Positions 8,923-19,274 of a stretch of 64,000 nucleotides of DNA are shown here, piece by piece. The stretch spans positions 1-64,000 of the forward strand of contig NZ_JAPVQY010000027.1 in the NCBI RefSeq assembly GCF_027257875.1. Reading direction: 5' to 3'. The stretch is from Burkholderia sp. IMCC1007. Lineage in GTDB: Bacteria > Pseudomonadota > Gammaproteobacteria > Burkholderiales > Burkholderiaceae. Both the position numbers and the translations under genes were made by a program. Position 1 is the stretch's first letter, and the number at the start of each line of letters is the position of its first letter. The notes under the pieces are model-generated. The model ran no database searches and had not been told where the DNA came from. It was given only the letters and a program-made list of their open reading frames with translations.

Positions 8923-9878
8923 CGGGTCGTACTCGCAGAGGAAGCCGGTGCGGGGGCAACGGGCGGGAAGACCGCGACGATCGGCTTGTCGGCCGCGTAC
9001 GGCGGCGATGCCTTGATCTGTGCGTCGTTCAGGTCGAGCTGCGGATGCAGCGCCTTGTCGCGCGTGACGAAGCGCAACGCGCCCCAGCTAGCGGCGATCG
9101 AGCGGCGATCGGTATTGACGAGGCCGCCGAGATCGAGCACGACAGCCTGCGGCTGCGCGGCGCGATCGATCAGGACGTCGACGACGCGGCCGATCTTCGT
9201 GCCGTTCGGGCGCTCGACGTCGCTGTCGAGCAGCGGCAGTCGCGTCGCGGGCGACGCCGCGGCCGAACCCGACAGCGGCACGGCCTTGGGCCGCGCGGCC
9301 GGCGGCAGCTCGCCCGACGGCACGTCGAGCACGATCGGCTCCTGTTTGCCGCCCGGCGTGAAGCGGAACACATTCCACGGGAAGATGACCTTGCGGTCGC
9401 CGACGCCCATGAAACCCTGCAGGTTGACGATCATCTCGCGCGGCTTGCCGCTCGCGTCGGTCACCATGTCGACCGCGCGGCCGATCACCTTACCGTTGCG
9501 GCGCGCGACTTCGCTGTCGAGCAGCGCGTGGATCTGGGTGCGGTCGAGCGAGCGGGTCGCGACGAGCGGGGGCGGCGGCGGGGGCGCCGGCGTCGGCGAT
9601 TCGGGGCGCTGCACCGGCTTCGGGCGCGTGACCTCGCGGTGCGGCTTTTTCGGCGCCTCCGGCTCCTCCGGGTGCACGAGCGGCGGCACGGGCGGCATCG
9701 TGAGCGGCTCGCCGGCGGTTTCCTCGACGGGCTCGACGAGCGCCTCGCTGATCGGCGCGGGCGGATTCTGCGTCGGCAGCAGCCCGCAGCCGGACAGCAG
9801 CGCGGCGGCGAGAATCAGCAGGACCGTCGAAGACGGGGGCGACATGCGGGATGCGGGAAACGGAAGTCCGCCGCTCAT
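8919..9878 (-). CDS. PRC-barrel domain lipoprotein
   Basis: A 319-residue protein with a lipoprotein signal: a hydrophobic stretch ending LLSGC, with the acylated Cys at about residue 31. A Pro/Glu-rich linker of roughly 80 residues follows, then two similar modules. Each has the pattern SEVARRNGKVIGRAVDMV or SDVERPNGTKIGRVVDVL, the start of a PRC-barrel fold. The modules are joined by another Pro/Ala-rich linker. PRC barrels are usually cytoplasmic RNA- or photosystem-associated domains, so a tandem copy on a lipoprotein is somewhat unusual. I chose the ATG at 9878 because GGAG lies 9 bases upstream; a GTG at 9884 and an ATG at 9845 are alternatives. Confidence 0.72.
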   Translation of the reverse strand: MSGGLPFPASRMSPPSSTVLLILAAALLSGCGLLPTQNPPAPISEALVEPVEETAGEPLTMPPVPPLVHPEEPEAPKKPHREVTRPKPVQRPESPTPAPPPPPPLVATRSLDRTQIHALLDSEVARRNGKVIGRAVDMVTDASGKPREMIVNLQGFMGVGDRKVIFPWNVFRFTPGGKQEPIVLDVPSGELPPAARPKAVPLSGSAAASPATRLPLLDSDVERPNGTKIGRVVDVLIDRAAQPQAVVLDLGGLVNTDRRSIAASWGALRFVTRDKALHPQLDLNDAQIKASPPYAADKPIVAVFPPVAPAPASSASTTR

Positions 9879-10110
9879 TGACACTCACTCCATGGGTCGG
9901 TGGCGCGCACGAAAGCACGCGGCTGGCGATGGATGGCGGGTGCGGGCGGCGCACCACGCGAGGTGAGAGTTTAACGTGTCTTCCTTTCAGGACCCGATTT
10001 CTGCGGCTTTTTGCAGCAGCGTGCGGAGCGGGATGGTGGAGCGGGGCGCCGGTGGTGGAAGAAGGTGCGACCCGAAAGATGACGGGCAAGCGGGCCGCCG
10101 CGACGGCAGC

Positions 10111-10142
10111 GGCGCCCGACCGTCGACGACGGTACGGGCGCC
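10111..10142 (-). terminator. Hairpin downstream of the repeat-rich lipoprotein gene
   Basis: GGCGCCCG and CGGGCGCC flank an inner ACCGTCG/CGACGGT pair, giving a stem of about 15 base pairs with one bulged base. It lies 13 bases past the stop of the gene at 10156-11285. There is no T-run on either side, so it is only a terminator-like structure. Confidence 0.4.
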
Positions 10143-10155
10143 GCGCGCGGTGCCG

Positions 10156-11285
10156 TTACTTGGCCAGTGCGCCGAGCGCCGTCGTCACCGGCGCGAGCAA
10201 GCCGCCGCCCGTCTTCGACAGCGCGCCGGCGCCGCTGCCGCCCGTCAGGCCGCCTGCGGGCGTGCTGCCGGTGGCGTTCGTCACGGTGCCGACCGCCGAC
10301 GTCAGTGCGCCGATCGGATTGCTGCCGCCGGACGCGCCGCCGAGTGCCCCCGTCGACAGGAGCCCCGTCACCGGGGAGAGCGGGCTCGTCGCCGCGCCGC
10401 CGCCGAGCAGCGCCGTGCCCGCGGTTGCCACCGTGTTGCCGGTGGCCGTCACGACGTTGCCGACGCCGGTCGTGAGCGGATTGTTGCCCGTCTTCGCGAT
10501 CGTCGTGCCGGCGTTCGCGACGCCGTTGCCGACGGTCGTCACGAGGTTCGTGACCGGTACGCCGAGCGGCGTGCTTGCCGCGACCGTCTGCGTGAGCGAG
10601 CCGACCGTCGACGTGATCGGCGTGATCGCCGAGCTGGCAGCGCCCGTGACCTGGGCGACCGGGCCGCTCGACAGTTGCGTGCCGAGCGTCGCGCCGCCGC
10701 CGGCGATCGTGTTGCCGAGCGTGGTGACGGCGCCGCCGACCGGCGACGTAACGGGCGCGAGCGGCGCCAGCGCCGAACCGCTCGCGCCGAGGCTCGAGAC
10801 GACACCGCCCGTGGCGGCGACCGCGTCGCCGAGATGCGTGACCACGCCGCCCGTGCTCGCGACCGTCGTGCCGACCGGATTCGACGATGCACCCAGCTGG
10901 CCGAGACCCGAGCCGATGCCGGTGCCGAGCGTCGAGACCGCCGCGCCCGCATCCTGCACGACGGTGCCGAGCCCCTGCGTCGTCGCTGCGTTCGTGCCGG
11001 GCAGCGACTGGGCCGCGATCGTCGTGCCGACGCCCGAGACGGCGCCGCCCGCGGCCGTCACGATGTTGCTCGACGCGTCGGCCGTCTGGCCGACGTGCCG
11101 CCGGAACCGCTGCCGTTGCTGGTGCCGCCCGTCGACGCAGTCGTGTCGCCCGAGCCCGATCCGGAGCCGCCGGTGCCCTGGCTCAGCGTGCCGGAGCCGC
11201 CGCAGGCGGACAGCGACATCAGCGCCGCGGCGCCGGCCGCGATCATGATCGTTCGGAATCCTGCTTGATTGATGGGCGTGTTCAT
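10156..11285 (-). pseudogene. Repeat-rich (collagen-like) lipoprotein, frameshifted
   Basis: The first part (start ATG at 11285) encodes a lipoprotein signal peptide with the lipobox LSAC and a Gly/Ser-rich linker. Its frame runs into a stop at 11058. The second part, open from about 11100 to 10156 in another frame, encodes some 300 residues of degenerate repeats of the type GTTVAxTGGVVxxLG. Adding one base near 11094 (GGCACGTCGG to GGCACCGTCGG) joins SGSGGT directly to VGQTADASSNIV and gives a continuous protein of about 376 residues. Homologues in Burkholderia are annotated as collagen-like triple-helix repeat or hypothetical lipoproteins. Either the gene is broken in this strain or the sequence has a one-base error. 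Confidence 0.65.
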
Positions 11286-11692
11286 GTCGTCCTCGTCTCT
11301 GTTCTGGAAATGGTCAGGCGGCCTTCGTGCGCGCCGATGTGTCGTCGTCGCGGAAATGAAGCGTCGGGTGCATCGTTGTTGTCTCCCTGATCGACCTGTC
11401 GCCGTGTCGCGTTTTCGCCTGTATCGGAACCCGAATTGCGTGCAGGACGAGCGATTTGCATTCTTTCGTCTTGCTTGCGGATCGTGCCGTGATCAGCGGA
11501 TTCCTTGCGAGCAGAGTAGGCGTGTCGACGGAAGACGTCTTTTAATGATCGTTAAATTGAAGTAAGCGTCCGATTCACTGCCGAACTCGGGGTAATCACG
11601 GTCGACGCGATGCGAATCGTGTGGGCGGCGCGGCGCGGCGGGTGCTCGGGACGGGGCGGAACGGTGGGGGCGTGCAGGCGGGAGAGGGGCGC
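11286..11692. other. Gap upstream of the lipoprotein gene
   Basis: This stretch between the minus-strand lipoprotein gene and the yggL terminator has no convincing gene. Open frames here lack family motifs and sensible codon use. The part from about 11390 to 11580 is clearly richer in A/T than its surroundings and contains the near-palindrome TTTAATGATCGTTAAA at 11541-11556. It is most likely the promoter and 5' untranslated region of the lipoprotein gene. Confidence 0.4.
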
Positions 11693-11713
11693 GGCCCGCC
11701 ATCATGGCGGGCC
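11693..11713 (-). terminator. Terminator-like hairpin after yggL
   Basis: GGCCCGCC and GGCGGGCC form a perfect 8-bp stem around the loop ATCAT (the loop bases can extend the stem). It lies about 37 bases past the yggL stop in the direction of transcription. No U-run follows. Confidence 0.45.
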
Positions 11714-11749
11714 GGCGCGTACTGCTCGTGATACGCGGAAGCCGGGCGC

Positions 11750-12085
11750 TCAGGCCTCCGGATACCACGCGTCGGTGAATTCGCTGACCTGGACGTCGGT
11801 CAGCTCGGGGCGTGCGGCGAGCCATGCACGCACGCTCTCGCGGTCGGCGTCGGTCGTGGTGCCGCGCGGCGCGGCGGAGATCACGTACGCGCCGATCCCT
11901 TCGTCCGCGGACGCGACGGTGAGCAGACCGTTCGCTTCGACGAAATCGATGAACGAATCGATCAGCTGGCCGCGCTCGAGGTCGGACAGCTCGTTGCGGT
12001 ATTGCGCGGTCGCGTTGAACGCGAGTTCCTGGAATTCGGCGATGTGGAGTTTCTTGCGCTGGCGGCGGTTATGGCGTTGGCTCAT
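11750..12085 (-). CDS. yggL: YggL family 50S ribosome-binding protein
   Basis: A 111-residue protein of the YggL/DUF469 family. The basic N-terminus SQRHNRRQRKKLHIAEFQEL is the family hallmark and is followed by a small alpha/beta domain with DFVEANGL and GAYVIS. E. coli YggL binds the 50S ribosomal subunit; a role in subunit maturation or hibernation is proposed. Nothing is missing compared with the family length. It is monocistronic, with a hairpin downstream. Confidence 0.85.
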   Translation of the reverse strand: MSQRHNRRQRKKLHIAEFQELAFNATAQYRNELSDLERGQLIDSFIDFVEANGLLTVASADEGIGAYVISAAPRGTTTDADRESVRAWLAARPELTDVQVSEFTDAWYPEA

Positions 12086-12355
12086 GGTGTGTGGTGAATG
12101 AACAAGAGGTGAGAAAGGATAGCGCGGCGGATGGCGCGGGCACCCTGTCGACGTGCGGCATGGGCGAGGCTGGAGGTGGAAGAGGGCGTATCGCGGGACC
12201 GTTCCCGAAACTGTTCTTGAACAATTGCGCGATGCGCTCTTCGCCGTGCGGCCTGGTCAAGCGGCCTATTGCGCGCTTGACCGAATGATACAGGGATGGC
12301 GAGCGCGTTCGGCTTTGCTAAGGTCTGCGGTCATGCGAACCACCACGAGGGCCGT

Positions 12356-12503
12356 ATGTCGGACAATCGCTATTCGTACGAGGGGCGTGAGGATCTCACG
12401 CCGCGGGATCTGTTTTTCTGGGTTGCAGTCGGCGAGATCCATGCCCGCTTCGGGTTCGATGATCTCGTGGGCCGTCGCTAAACCAGAAGACAGGGTGTTC
12501 TGA
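12356..12503 (+). pseudogene. STM2901-like protein, internally deleted remnant
   Basis: A readable 41-residue frame (12356-12481, good GAGGG ribosome binding site) encodes MSDNRYSYEG, DLTPRDLFFWVAVGEIHARF and a stop after DDLVGRR. This matches my recollection of the N-terminus of the STM2901 family, normally about 130-150 residues. In another frame, VAKPEDRVF followed by TGA (12501-12503) resembles the family C-terminus. The simplest reading is an internal deletion that removed about 90 codons and shifted the frame. The family assignment is from memory and needs a profile search. STM2901 genes usually sit next to DUF1493 genes, as here. Confidence 0.5.
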
Positions 12504-12505
12504 TC

Positions 12506-12886
12506 GTGCCGACCGATATGTGGGAAAAGCTGGCCTGATTCACGCGTGAAGAGCTGGGTCGACCGTTATTCGGCGGTCAGCTGAGGATCGAACCATTGTC
12601 GCGCCTCGAAGAGGATCTGGGCGTGACGGGAGTCGACGCAGTCGAGTTCATCGACAAATGGGCAGAAACGTTCGGCGTGCATGCCGCTGAATTCCCCTAC
12701 GACCGCTACTTCGGTCCTGAGGGCCAAGACATGGTGACGACGTTTCTCGCGCTGTTTTCGGAGCGTTACCGTAAGCCGCCGCGCGTACCGCTTACGCTCG
12801 GCATGCTGGAAGAAGCGATGCGTCTCGGCCGATGGGATACCGACGCAATCGAGCGCTTCGCACGGAAAGCAACGCGCGACGAATAG
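12506..12886 (+). pseudogene. DUF1493 family gene with in-frame stop
   Basis: From a GTG at 12506 the frame reads MPTDMWEKLA, hits TGA at 12536-12538, and continues FTREELGRPLFGGQLRIEPL before the intact remainder (12596-12886). The remainder has SRLEEDLGVTGVDAVEFIDK and PLTLGMLEEAMRLGRW, typical of DUF1493, a small family with an acyl-carrier-protein-like LxxDLG..G.D..E pattern. Coding character clearly extends across the TGA, so the gene is probably inactivated. Translation from the TTG at 12596 would give 96 residues without a ribosome binding site. Function of the family is unknown. Confidence 0.6.
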
Positions 12887-12965
12887 CCGTTCGGCGATGC
12901 ATGCGGGTTGCGCGAAAGCCGTGCCGCACCGGGCAGGAATCGCGCAACCGCACAAGGACGCACCG

Positions 12966-14435
<1,470 letters not shown>

Positions 14436-14443
14436 GGTGCGAT

Positions 14444-15091
14444 TCAGAAGGCGACGCGCGCGGTGCGCAGCAACGCGGCAGTCTCAAAAAGGGGCAGACC
14501 CATGATACCCGAATGGGACCCGTCGATTCGCTCGATGAATTCGGCCGCGCGCCCCTGGATCGCGTACGCGCCCGCCTTGCCGAACGGCTCGCGGGTTTCG
14601 ACGTAACGCTCGAATGCGTCGCGCGGCGCGGCGGCGAAGCGGACCGACGAGCGCGACAGCGCGGGCGGCAGCAGTTCTCCGTCGGCGCCGATCACGGCGA
14701 CGGCGGTCAGCACTTCGTGGTCGCGACCGGCGAGCCGGGTCAGCATCGCGAGCGCGTCGTCGGCGTCGGCCGGCTTGCCGAGGATCGCGCCGTCGATCGT
14801 CACGGTGGTGTCCGCCACCAGCACGGGCGCGGCGGGCTTGCCGCTCACGACGAGACGCGCGCGCGCGGCTTCCGCCTTCGCGACGGTCACGCGCTGCACG
14901 TACGCAGCGGCGGCTTCACCGGGCAGTTCGGCTTCGAGCGCTTCGGCGTCTTCGTCGGGGCGCGGCAGCAGCAATTCGAAGCGCACGCCGATCTGCTGCA
15001 GCAGCTCCTGGCGGCGCGGGCTTTGCGAAGCGAGGTAAAGCGTCTGGAAAAGCGGGGTCGGAAAAAGCTGGGAGGGCGTGCTGGACGGCAT
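14444..15091 (-). CDS. Maf family nucleotide pyrophosphatase
   Basis: A 215-residue Maf/YhdE-type enzyme that hydrolyses non-canonical or pyrimidine nucleoside triphosphates to monophosphates. The N-terminal [18 protein letters not shown] motif (about residues 18-35), the Ala-Lys-Ala block after [15 protein letters not shown] and [11 protein letters not shown] are the family signatures. The DTT(V) start of that central motif is typical of dTTP/UTP-preferring members. It sits directly upstream of rng, as often in beta-proteobacteria. Confidence 0.88.
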   Translation of the reverse strand: MPSSTPSQLFPTPLFQTLYLASQSPRRQELLQQIGVRFELLLPRPDEDAEALEAELPGEAAAAYVQRVTVAKAEAARARLVVSGKPAAPVLVADTTVTIDGAILGKPADADDALAMLTRLAGRDHEVLTAVAVIGADGELLPPALSRSSVRFAAAPRDAFERYVETREPFGKAGAYAIQGRAAEFIERIDGSHSGIMGLPLFETAALLRTARVAF

Positions 15092-15142
15092 GGTGTCGTT
15101 ATCTCGTTGAGCGCGCGCGGCGCGCGTCCCGAGGACGACGCG

Positions 15143-15613
15143 TCATGCGCGGTGATAAGGGTGATTCTGCGTGATGCTCCACGCCCGGTAAAGCTGTTCG
15201 GCGAGCAGCACGCGCACCATCCCGTGCGGCAGCGTCATGCTCGAGATGCGCAGCAGCACGTCGGCGCGCGCCTTCAGCTCCGGATCGAGCCCGTCGGCGC
15301 CGCCAATCACGAACGCGACGTCGCGGCCGTCCTGCTGCCAGCCGGGCAGCGCCTGCGCGAGCTGCATCGTGGTCCAGTCGCGGCCGCGCTCGTCGAGCGC
15401 GACGATGCGCGCGCCCTTCGGCAGCGCAGCCTCGATCTTCTGCCGCTCGGCGGCCATCACGCTTTCCGCGCTACGGCCGCCCGAACGCAGCTCGGGCTTG
15501 ATCTCGCGCAGCTCGATGCGCAGCTCGGGCGGCATCCGCTTCGTGTATTCGTCGAAGCCGGATGCGATCCAGCCGGGCATCTTGTGGCCGACCGCGAGGA
15601 TGAAAAGCTTCAT
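15143..15613 (-). CDS. rlmH: 23S rRNA (pseudouridine1915-N3)-methyltransferase RlmH
   Basis: A 156-residue SPOUT methyltransferase that methylates pseudouridine 1915 in helix 69 of 23S rRNA on assembled ribosomes, using S-adenosylmethionine. Visible are the N-terminal [15 protein letters not shown], the SAM-binding FVIGGADGL, and the C-terminal knot [14 protein letters not shown]. Length is exactly normal. It lies 17 bases behind rsfS, the usual neighbour. Confidence 0.95.
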   Translation of the reverse strand: MKLFILAVGHKMPGWIASGFDEYTKRMPPELRIELREIKPELRSGGRSAESVMAAERQKIEAALPKGARIVALDERGRDWTTMQLAQALPGWQQDGRDVAFVIGGADGLDPELKARADVLLRISSMTLPHGMVRVLLAEQLYRAWSITQNHPYHRA

Positions 15614-15630
15614 CTGGACGTCACGACGCG

Positions 15631-16080
15631 TCAGCGGCGGCGGGCCGCCGTCTTGCGCGCCGGGCGTGCGGGCGCGGCTTCCTCGTCGTCGTCTTCTTCG
15701 TCGCTGGCCGTCGCGAAGCCGTTCGGGGCCTTGCCGCCGCCGAGCTTCATCCGCACGGGCTTGTCGCCCCAGATTTCCTCGAGGTTGTAGTACTGGCGCA
15801 GCGCCGGCTGCAGGATGTGCACGACTGCGTCGCCGCAGTCGACCAGCACCCATTCGCCGGTGTCTTCGCCCTCGGAGCTGACGATGTCGCCGCCGGCTTC
15901 CTTGACCTTGTCGCGCACGCTCGACGCGAGCGCCTTGGTCTGGCGGTTCGACGTGCCGGACGCGACGATCACGCGGTCGAACAGTTCGGTCAGGTGGCTG
16001 GTGTTGAACACCTTGATGTCTTGCGCCTTGATGTCTTCGAGAGCGTCGACGATCACGCGCTGCAGTTTGCGGATATCCAT
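15631..16080 (-). CDS. rsfS: Ribosome silencing factor RsfS
   Basis: A 149-residue Iojap-family protein that binds L14 on the 50S subunit and blocks subunit joining when nutrients are scarce. The core is complete: [15 protein letters not shown], then [18 protein letters not shown] and [17 protein letters not shown]-terminal tail of about 35 residues, acidic (DEEDDDEE) and then basic ([11 protein letters not shown]), extends past the E. coli protein and is common in Burkholderia. The start ATG is 4 bases after the nadD stop. Confidence 0.93.
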   Translation of the reverse strand: MDIRKLQRVIVDALEDIKAQDIKVFNTSHLTELFDRVIVASGTSNRQTKALASSVRDKVKEAGGDIVSSEGEDTGEWVLVDCGDAVVHILQPALRQYYNLEEIWGDKPVRMKLGGGKAPNGFATASDEEDDDEEAAPARPARKTAARRR

Positions 16081-16084
16081 GGAA

Positions 16085-16798
16085 TCAGGAATGGTAGAGA
16101 CGATGTTGAAGAATATAGGCCCAGACGGCGGCCGGCACATGCTCGGCCGACGCATCGGGCATTTGCGCATGACGCGCGATGCATTCGCGCAGGTGCGCAC
16201 GGATGTCGGTTGCGGCGATATCGAACGCCAGCGTCCTGTCGATCAGCAGATGGCCGCTCGGCGTGGCTTGCAGCACGTCGGCGCCGGCCTGCCGCCGCGC
16301 GATTTCTAGTGCGACGTCGGGCGGTGCCGCGTCGAGCTCGAAGCCCGGGCGCGTCGCCGCGCAGATGTGCGCGTAGTCGAACAGCTTGCGCCAGTCGCGC
16401 CACGTGTCGAGGCGTACCAGCTGGTCCGCGCCGATCAGCAGCGACAGCGACGCGTCGGGGCCGACGCGCTCGCGCCAGCGCGCGAGCGTCTCGACCGTAT
16501 AGGTCGGGCCCGCGTGCTCGATCTCGTCGGTCGCGACGGTGACCGTCACGCCCGGCAGGGTCAGCGCGCCGGCCGCGGCGCGCGTCATCGCGAGCCGATG
16601 CTCGGCGGCCGACACGTCGCGCTTCTGGTACGGCTGGCCGGCGGGCAGCAGCGCGAGCTCGGTCAGGCCGAGCACGCTGGCGAAACGGCGCGCGAGCGCG
16701 AGGTGGCCGTCGTGGATCGGGTCGAACGTGCCGCCCAGCAGGCCGATGCGATGTGACAGCGGGCGCGGCAGCGGGGCGGAGCGGGCGGTAGTGTCCAG
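16085..16798 (-). CDS. nadD: Nicotinate-nucleotide adenylyltransferase NadD (CTG start)
   Basis: Makes nicotinate adenine dinucleotide from nicotinate mononucleotide and ATP in NAD synthesis. The substrate-binding [13 protein letters not shown] (about residues 19-31) and the C-terminal AATDIRAHL are present. The only ATG/GTG/TTG downstream of a stop in this frame is a GTG at 16675, which would remove the whole [11 protein letters not shown] motif. Upstream of the motif the first usable codon is a CTG at 16798, giving (M)[12 protein letters not shown] and 237 residues. AGGA lies 9 bases before it. CTG initiation is therefore inferred. Confidence 0.85.
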   Translation of the reverse strand: MDTTARSAPLPRPLSHRIGLLGGTFDPIHDGHLALARRFASVLGLTELALLPAGQPYQKRDVSAAEHRLAMTRAAAGALTLPGVTVTVATDEIEHAGPTYTVETLARWRERVGPDASLSLLIGADQLVRLDTWRDWRKLFDYAHICAATRPGFELDAAPPDVALEIARRQAGADVLQATPSGHLLIDRTLAFDIAATDIRAHLRECIARHAQMPDASAEHVPAAVWAYILQHRLYHS

Positions 16799-16839
16799 AA
16801 AAACGTGTCCTGTTCGTGAGACGGCGGTGCGCGGTGGGC

Positions 16840-17760
16840 TCAGACCCAGTCGCGCGGCACGAGGAAGTCGGTCAGGCGCGCTTCCGGCGAGCCGGCCTCG
16901 GGCTGCCAGTTGTAGCGCCAGTTCGCGACCGGCGGCATCGACATCAGGATCGACTCGGTCCGGCCGCCACTTTGCAGGCCGAATAGCGTGCCGCGGTCGA
17001 ATACCAGGTTGAATTCGACGTAGCGGCCGCGCCGGTACGCCTGGAAGTCGCGTTCGCGCTCGCCGTACGGCAGCGCGACACGGCGCTCGACGATCGGCAG
17101 GTACGCGTTCAGGAACGCGTCGCCGACGCTTTGCATCATCTCAAACGAGCGTTCGAAACCGGGCTCGGAGAAATCGTCGAAGAAGATCCCGCCGATGCCG
17201 CGCGTCTCGTTGCGGTGCTTCAGGAAGAAATACTCGTCGCACCACGTCTTGAAACGCGGGTACAGCTCGGCGCCGAACGGATCGAGCGCATCTTTGCAGG
17301 TCTGGTGGAAATGCCGCGCGTCTTCCTCGAACGGATAAACCGGTGTCAGATCCATCCCGCCGCCGAACCAGAAGATCGGCGCTTCACCCGGCTTCGTCGC
17401 GATCAGCATCCGCACGTTCATGTGCACCGTCGGGCAGTACGGATTGCGCGGGTGCAGCACGAGCGACACGCCGAGCGCCTCGAAGCCGCGGCCCGCGAGC
17501 TGCGGGCGTGCCGCGCTCGCCGACGGCGGCAGCGCGTCGCCCGCGACGTCGGAAAAACCGATCCCCGCACGCTCGAATACACGGCCGCCTTCGAGAATCC
17601 GCGTGCAGCCGCCGCCGCGCAGGCGCTCTTCGGGCCCGCGCTGCCACGCGTCGGTCGCGAGCGGCGTGCCGTCGAGCGCGCCGAGCGCGTCGGCGATGCG
17701 TGTCTGCAGGCCCTGGAGGTACGTGCGCACGCGTGCCACGTCGTAGGTCGAATCGGTCAT
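16840..17760 (-). CDS. hemF: Oxygen-dependent coproporphyrinogen III oxidase HemF
   Basis: A 306-residue enzyme that oxidatively decarboxylates coproporphyrinogen III to protoporphyrinogen IX in haem synthesis, in the cytoplasm as a homodimer. Motifs seen are [37 protein letters not shown] and [16 protein letters not shown], with the conserved His residues. Length and ends are normal. It ends 41 bases before the nadD start. Confidence 0.95.
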   Translation of the reverse strand: MTDSTYDVARVRTYLQGLQTRIADALGALDGTPLATDAWQRGPEERLRGGGCTRILEGGRVFERAGIGFSDVAGDALPPSASAARPQLAGRGFEALGVSLVLHPRNPYCPTVHMNVRMLIATKPGEAPIFWFGGGMDLTPVYPFEEDARHFHQTCKDALDPFGAELYPRFKTWCDEYFFLKHRNETRGIGGIFFDDFSEPGFERSFEMMQSVGDAFLNAYLPIVERRVALPYGERERDFQAYRRGRYVEFNLVFDRGTLFGLQSGGRTESILMSMPPVANWRYNWQPEAGSPEARLTDFLVPRDWV

Positions 17761-17888
17761 GTCTGGACTGGGTGCCCCCGCGCGAAGCGGGGGCCGTAAA
17801 AAAGGCGTCTGCCGGCATTCTATCGAACCCGGCAGAGGAGGCCGCCGCCCGTGCGGGCAGGGCGGCGGTCAGGGCAGCGATCGGGGCT

Positions 17889-19169
17889 TCAGGTGCTCTT
17901 GCGGTTCAGTGCACGAAAGCCGATGTCGCGGCGGTACTGCATCCCTTCGAAGTTGATCTGGTTGATCGTGTCGTACGCATGCTGCTGCGCTTCGCGCACC
18001 GAATCGGCGAGGCCGACCACGCACAGCACGCGGCCGCCCGACGTGACGAGCTTGTCGCCTTCGGCGAGCGTCGTGCCAGCATGGAACGTCACCGCCTGTT
18101 CGGTCTCGGCCGGGATCCCGTTGATGCGGTCGCCCTTGCGCGGCGCGTCCGGATAGCCGTGTGCGGCCAGCACGACGCCGAGCGCGGTGCGGCGGTCCCA
18201 GTCGAGCTCGACGGTGTCGAGCGTGCCCGCGATCGCCTGCTCGACGACCTTCGAGAAATCGCTCTTCAGGCGCGCCATGATCGGCTGCGTTTCCGGGTCG
18301 CCCATCCGGCAGTTGAATTCCAGCGTGCGCGGATTGCCTTCCTTGTCGATCATCAGGCCCGCATACAGGAAGCCCGTGAAGCGGATGCCGTCCTTCTCCA
18401 TCCCGCGCACCGTCGGCATGATGATTTCGCGCATCACGCGTGCGTGCATCTGCGGCGTGACGATCGGCGCGGGCGAGTACGCGCCCATGCCGCCCGTGTT
18501 CGGGCCGCGATCCTCGTCGAGCAGGCGCTTGTGGTCCTGGCTCGAAGCCAGTGCCAGCGCATGCTTGCCGTCGACCATCACGATGAAGCTCGCTTCCTCG
18601 CCGTCGAGGAACTCCTCGATCACGACCCGCGCGCCGGCGTCGCCGAGCTTGTTGCCCGACAGCATCATGTCGACCGCGGCATGCGCTTCTTCCAGCGTCA
18701 TCGCGACGACGACGCCCTTGCCGGCCGCGAGGCCGTCGGCCTTCACGACGATCGGCGCGCCCTTCGCGTCGATGTACGCGTGGGCGGCCGCCGCATCGGA
18801 GAAGGTTTCGTAGTCGGCCGTCGGAATGTTGTGGCGCTTCATGAACGCCTTCGCGAAATCCTTCGAGCTTTCGAGCTGCGCGGCTTCGCGGGTCGGGCCG
18901 AACACCTTCAGGCCGCGTGCGCGGAACAGGTTGACGATGCCGGCCGCGAGCGGCGCTTCCGGCCCGACGAGGGTGAACGCGACGCCTTCGCTTTCCGCGA
19001 AATCGGCGAGCGCGTCGAGCGACGTGATGTCGACGTTCTTCAGACGCGCGTCCTGCGCCGTGCCGCCATTGCCCGGCGCGACGTAGATCATCTGGACGCG
19101 CGGCGACTGCGCGAGCTTCCACGCCAGCGCATGTTCGCGGCCGCCGGAACCGACGACGAGTAGTTTCAT
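17889..19169 (-). CDS. purD: Phosphoribosylamine-glycine ligase PurD
   Basis: A 426-residue ATP-grasp ligase that joins glycine to 5-phosphoribosylamine in purine synthesis. The N-terminal VGSGGREHALAWKL is the family start; VKADGLAAGKGVVVA and the DEDRGPNTGGMGAYSP block belong to the ATP-grasp fold; FNCRMGDPETQ carries metal ligands. It is full length. It lies between yebC and hemF on the minus strand, with gaps of about 105 and 128 bases that contain short G+C-rich inverted repeats but no U-run terminator. Confidence 0.95.
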   Translation of the reverse strand: MKLLVVGSGGREHALAWKLAQSPRVQMIYVAPGNGGTAQDARLKNVDITSLDALADFAESEGVAFTLVGPEAPLAAGIVNLFRARGLKVFGPTREAAQLESSKDFAKAFMKRHNIPTADYETFSDAAAAHAYIDAKGAPIVVKADGLAAGKGVVVAMTLEEAHAAVDMMLSGNKLGDAGARVVIEEFLDGEEASFIVMVDGKHALALASSQDHKRLLDEDRGPNTGGMGAYSPAPIVTPQMHARVMREIIMPTVRGMEKDGIRFTGFLYAGLMIDKEGNPRTLEFNCRMGDPETQPIMARLKSDFSKVVEQAIAGTLDTVELDWDRRTALGVVLAAHGYPDAPRKGDRINGIPAETEQAVTFHAGTTLAEGDKLVTSGGRVLCVVGLADSVREAQQHAYDTINQINFEGMQYRRDIGFRALNRKST

Positions 19170-19274
19170 GGGATTCCCCGCAGACTAGAAAACAGGGCGG
19201 CCGGCACGCTCAGGCGCGCCGGCCGCGAAATCGGGCGGGCCGCCGTCGCAACGCTGCGTACGGCGGCCGGCATC

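Noticed and set aside
11269-11565. A 98-codon plus-strand frame in the gap upstream of the lipoprotein gene
   Set aside because: It overlaps the start of the lipoprotein gene, lacks motifs, and the A/T-rich stretch fits a promoter region better.
17770-17800. A G/C-rich hairpin followed by AAAAAA as a terminator of purD
   Set aside because: The T-run on the minus strand lies before, not after, the stem, so it would not work as a Rho-independent terminator for purD.
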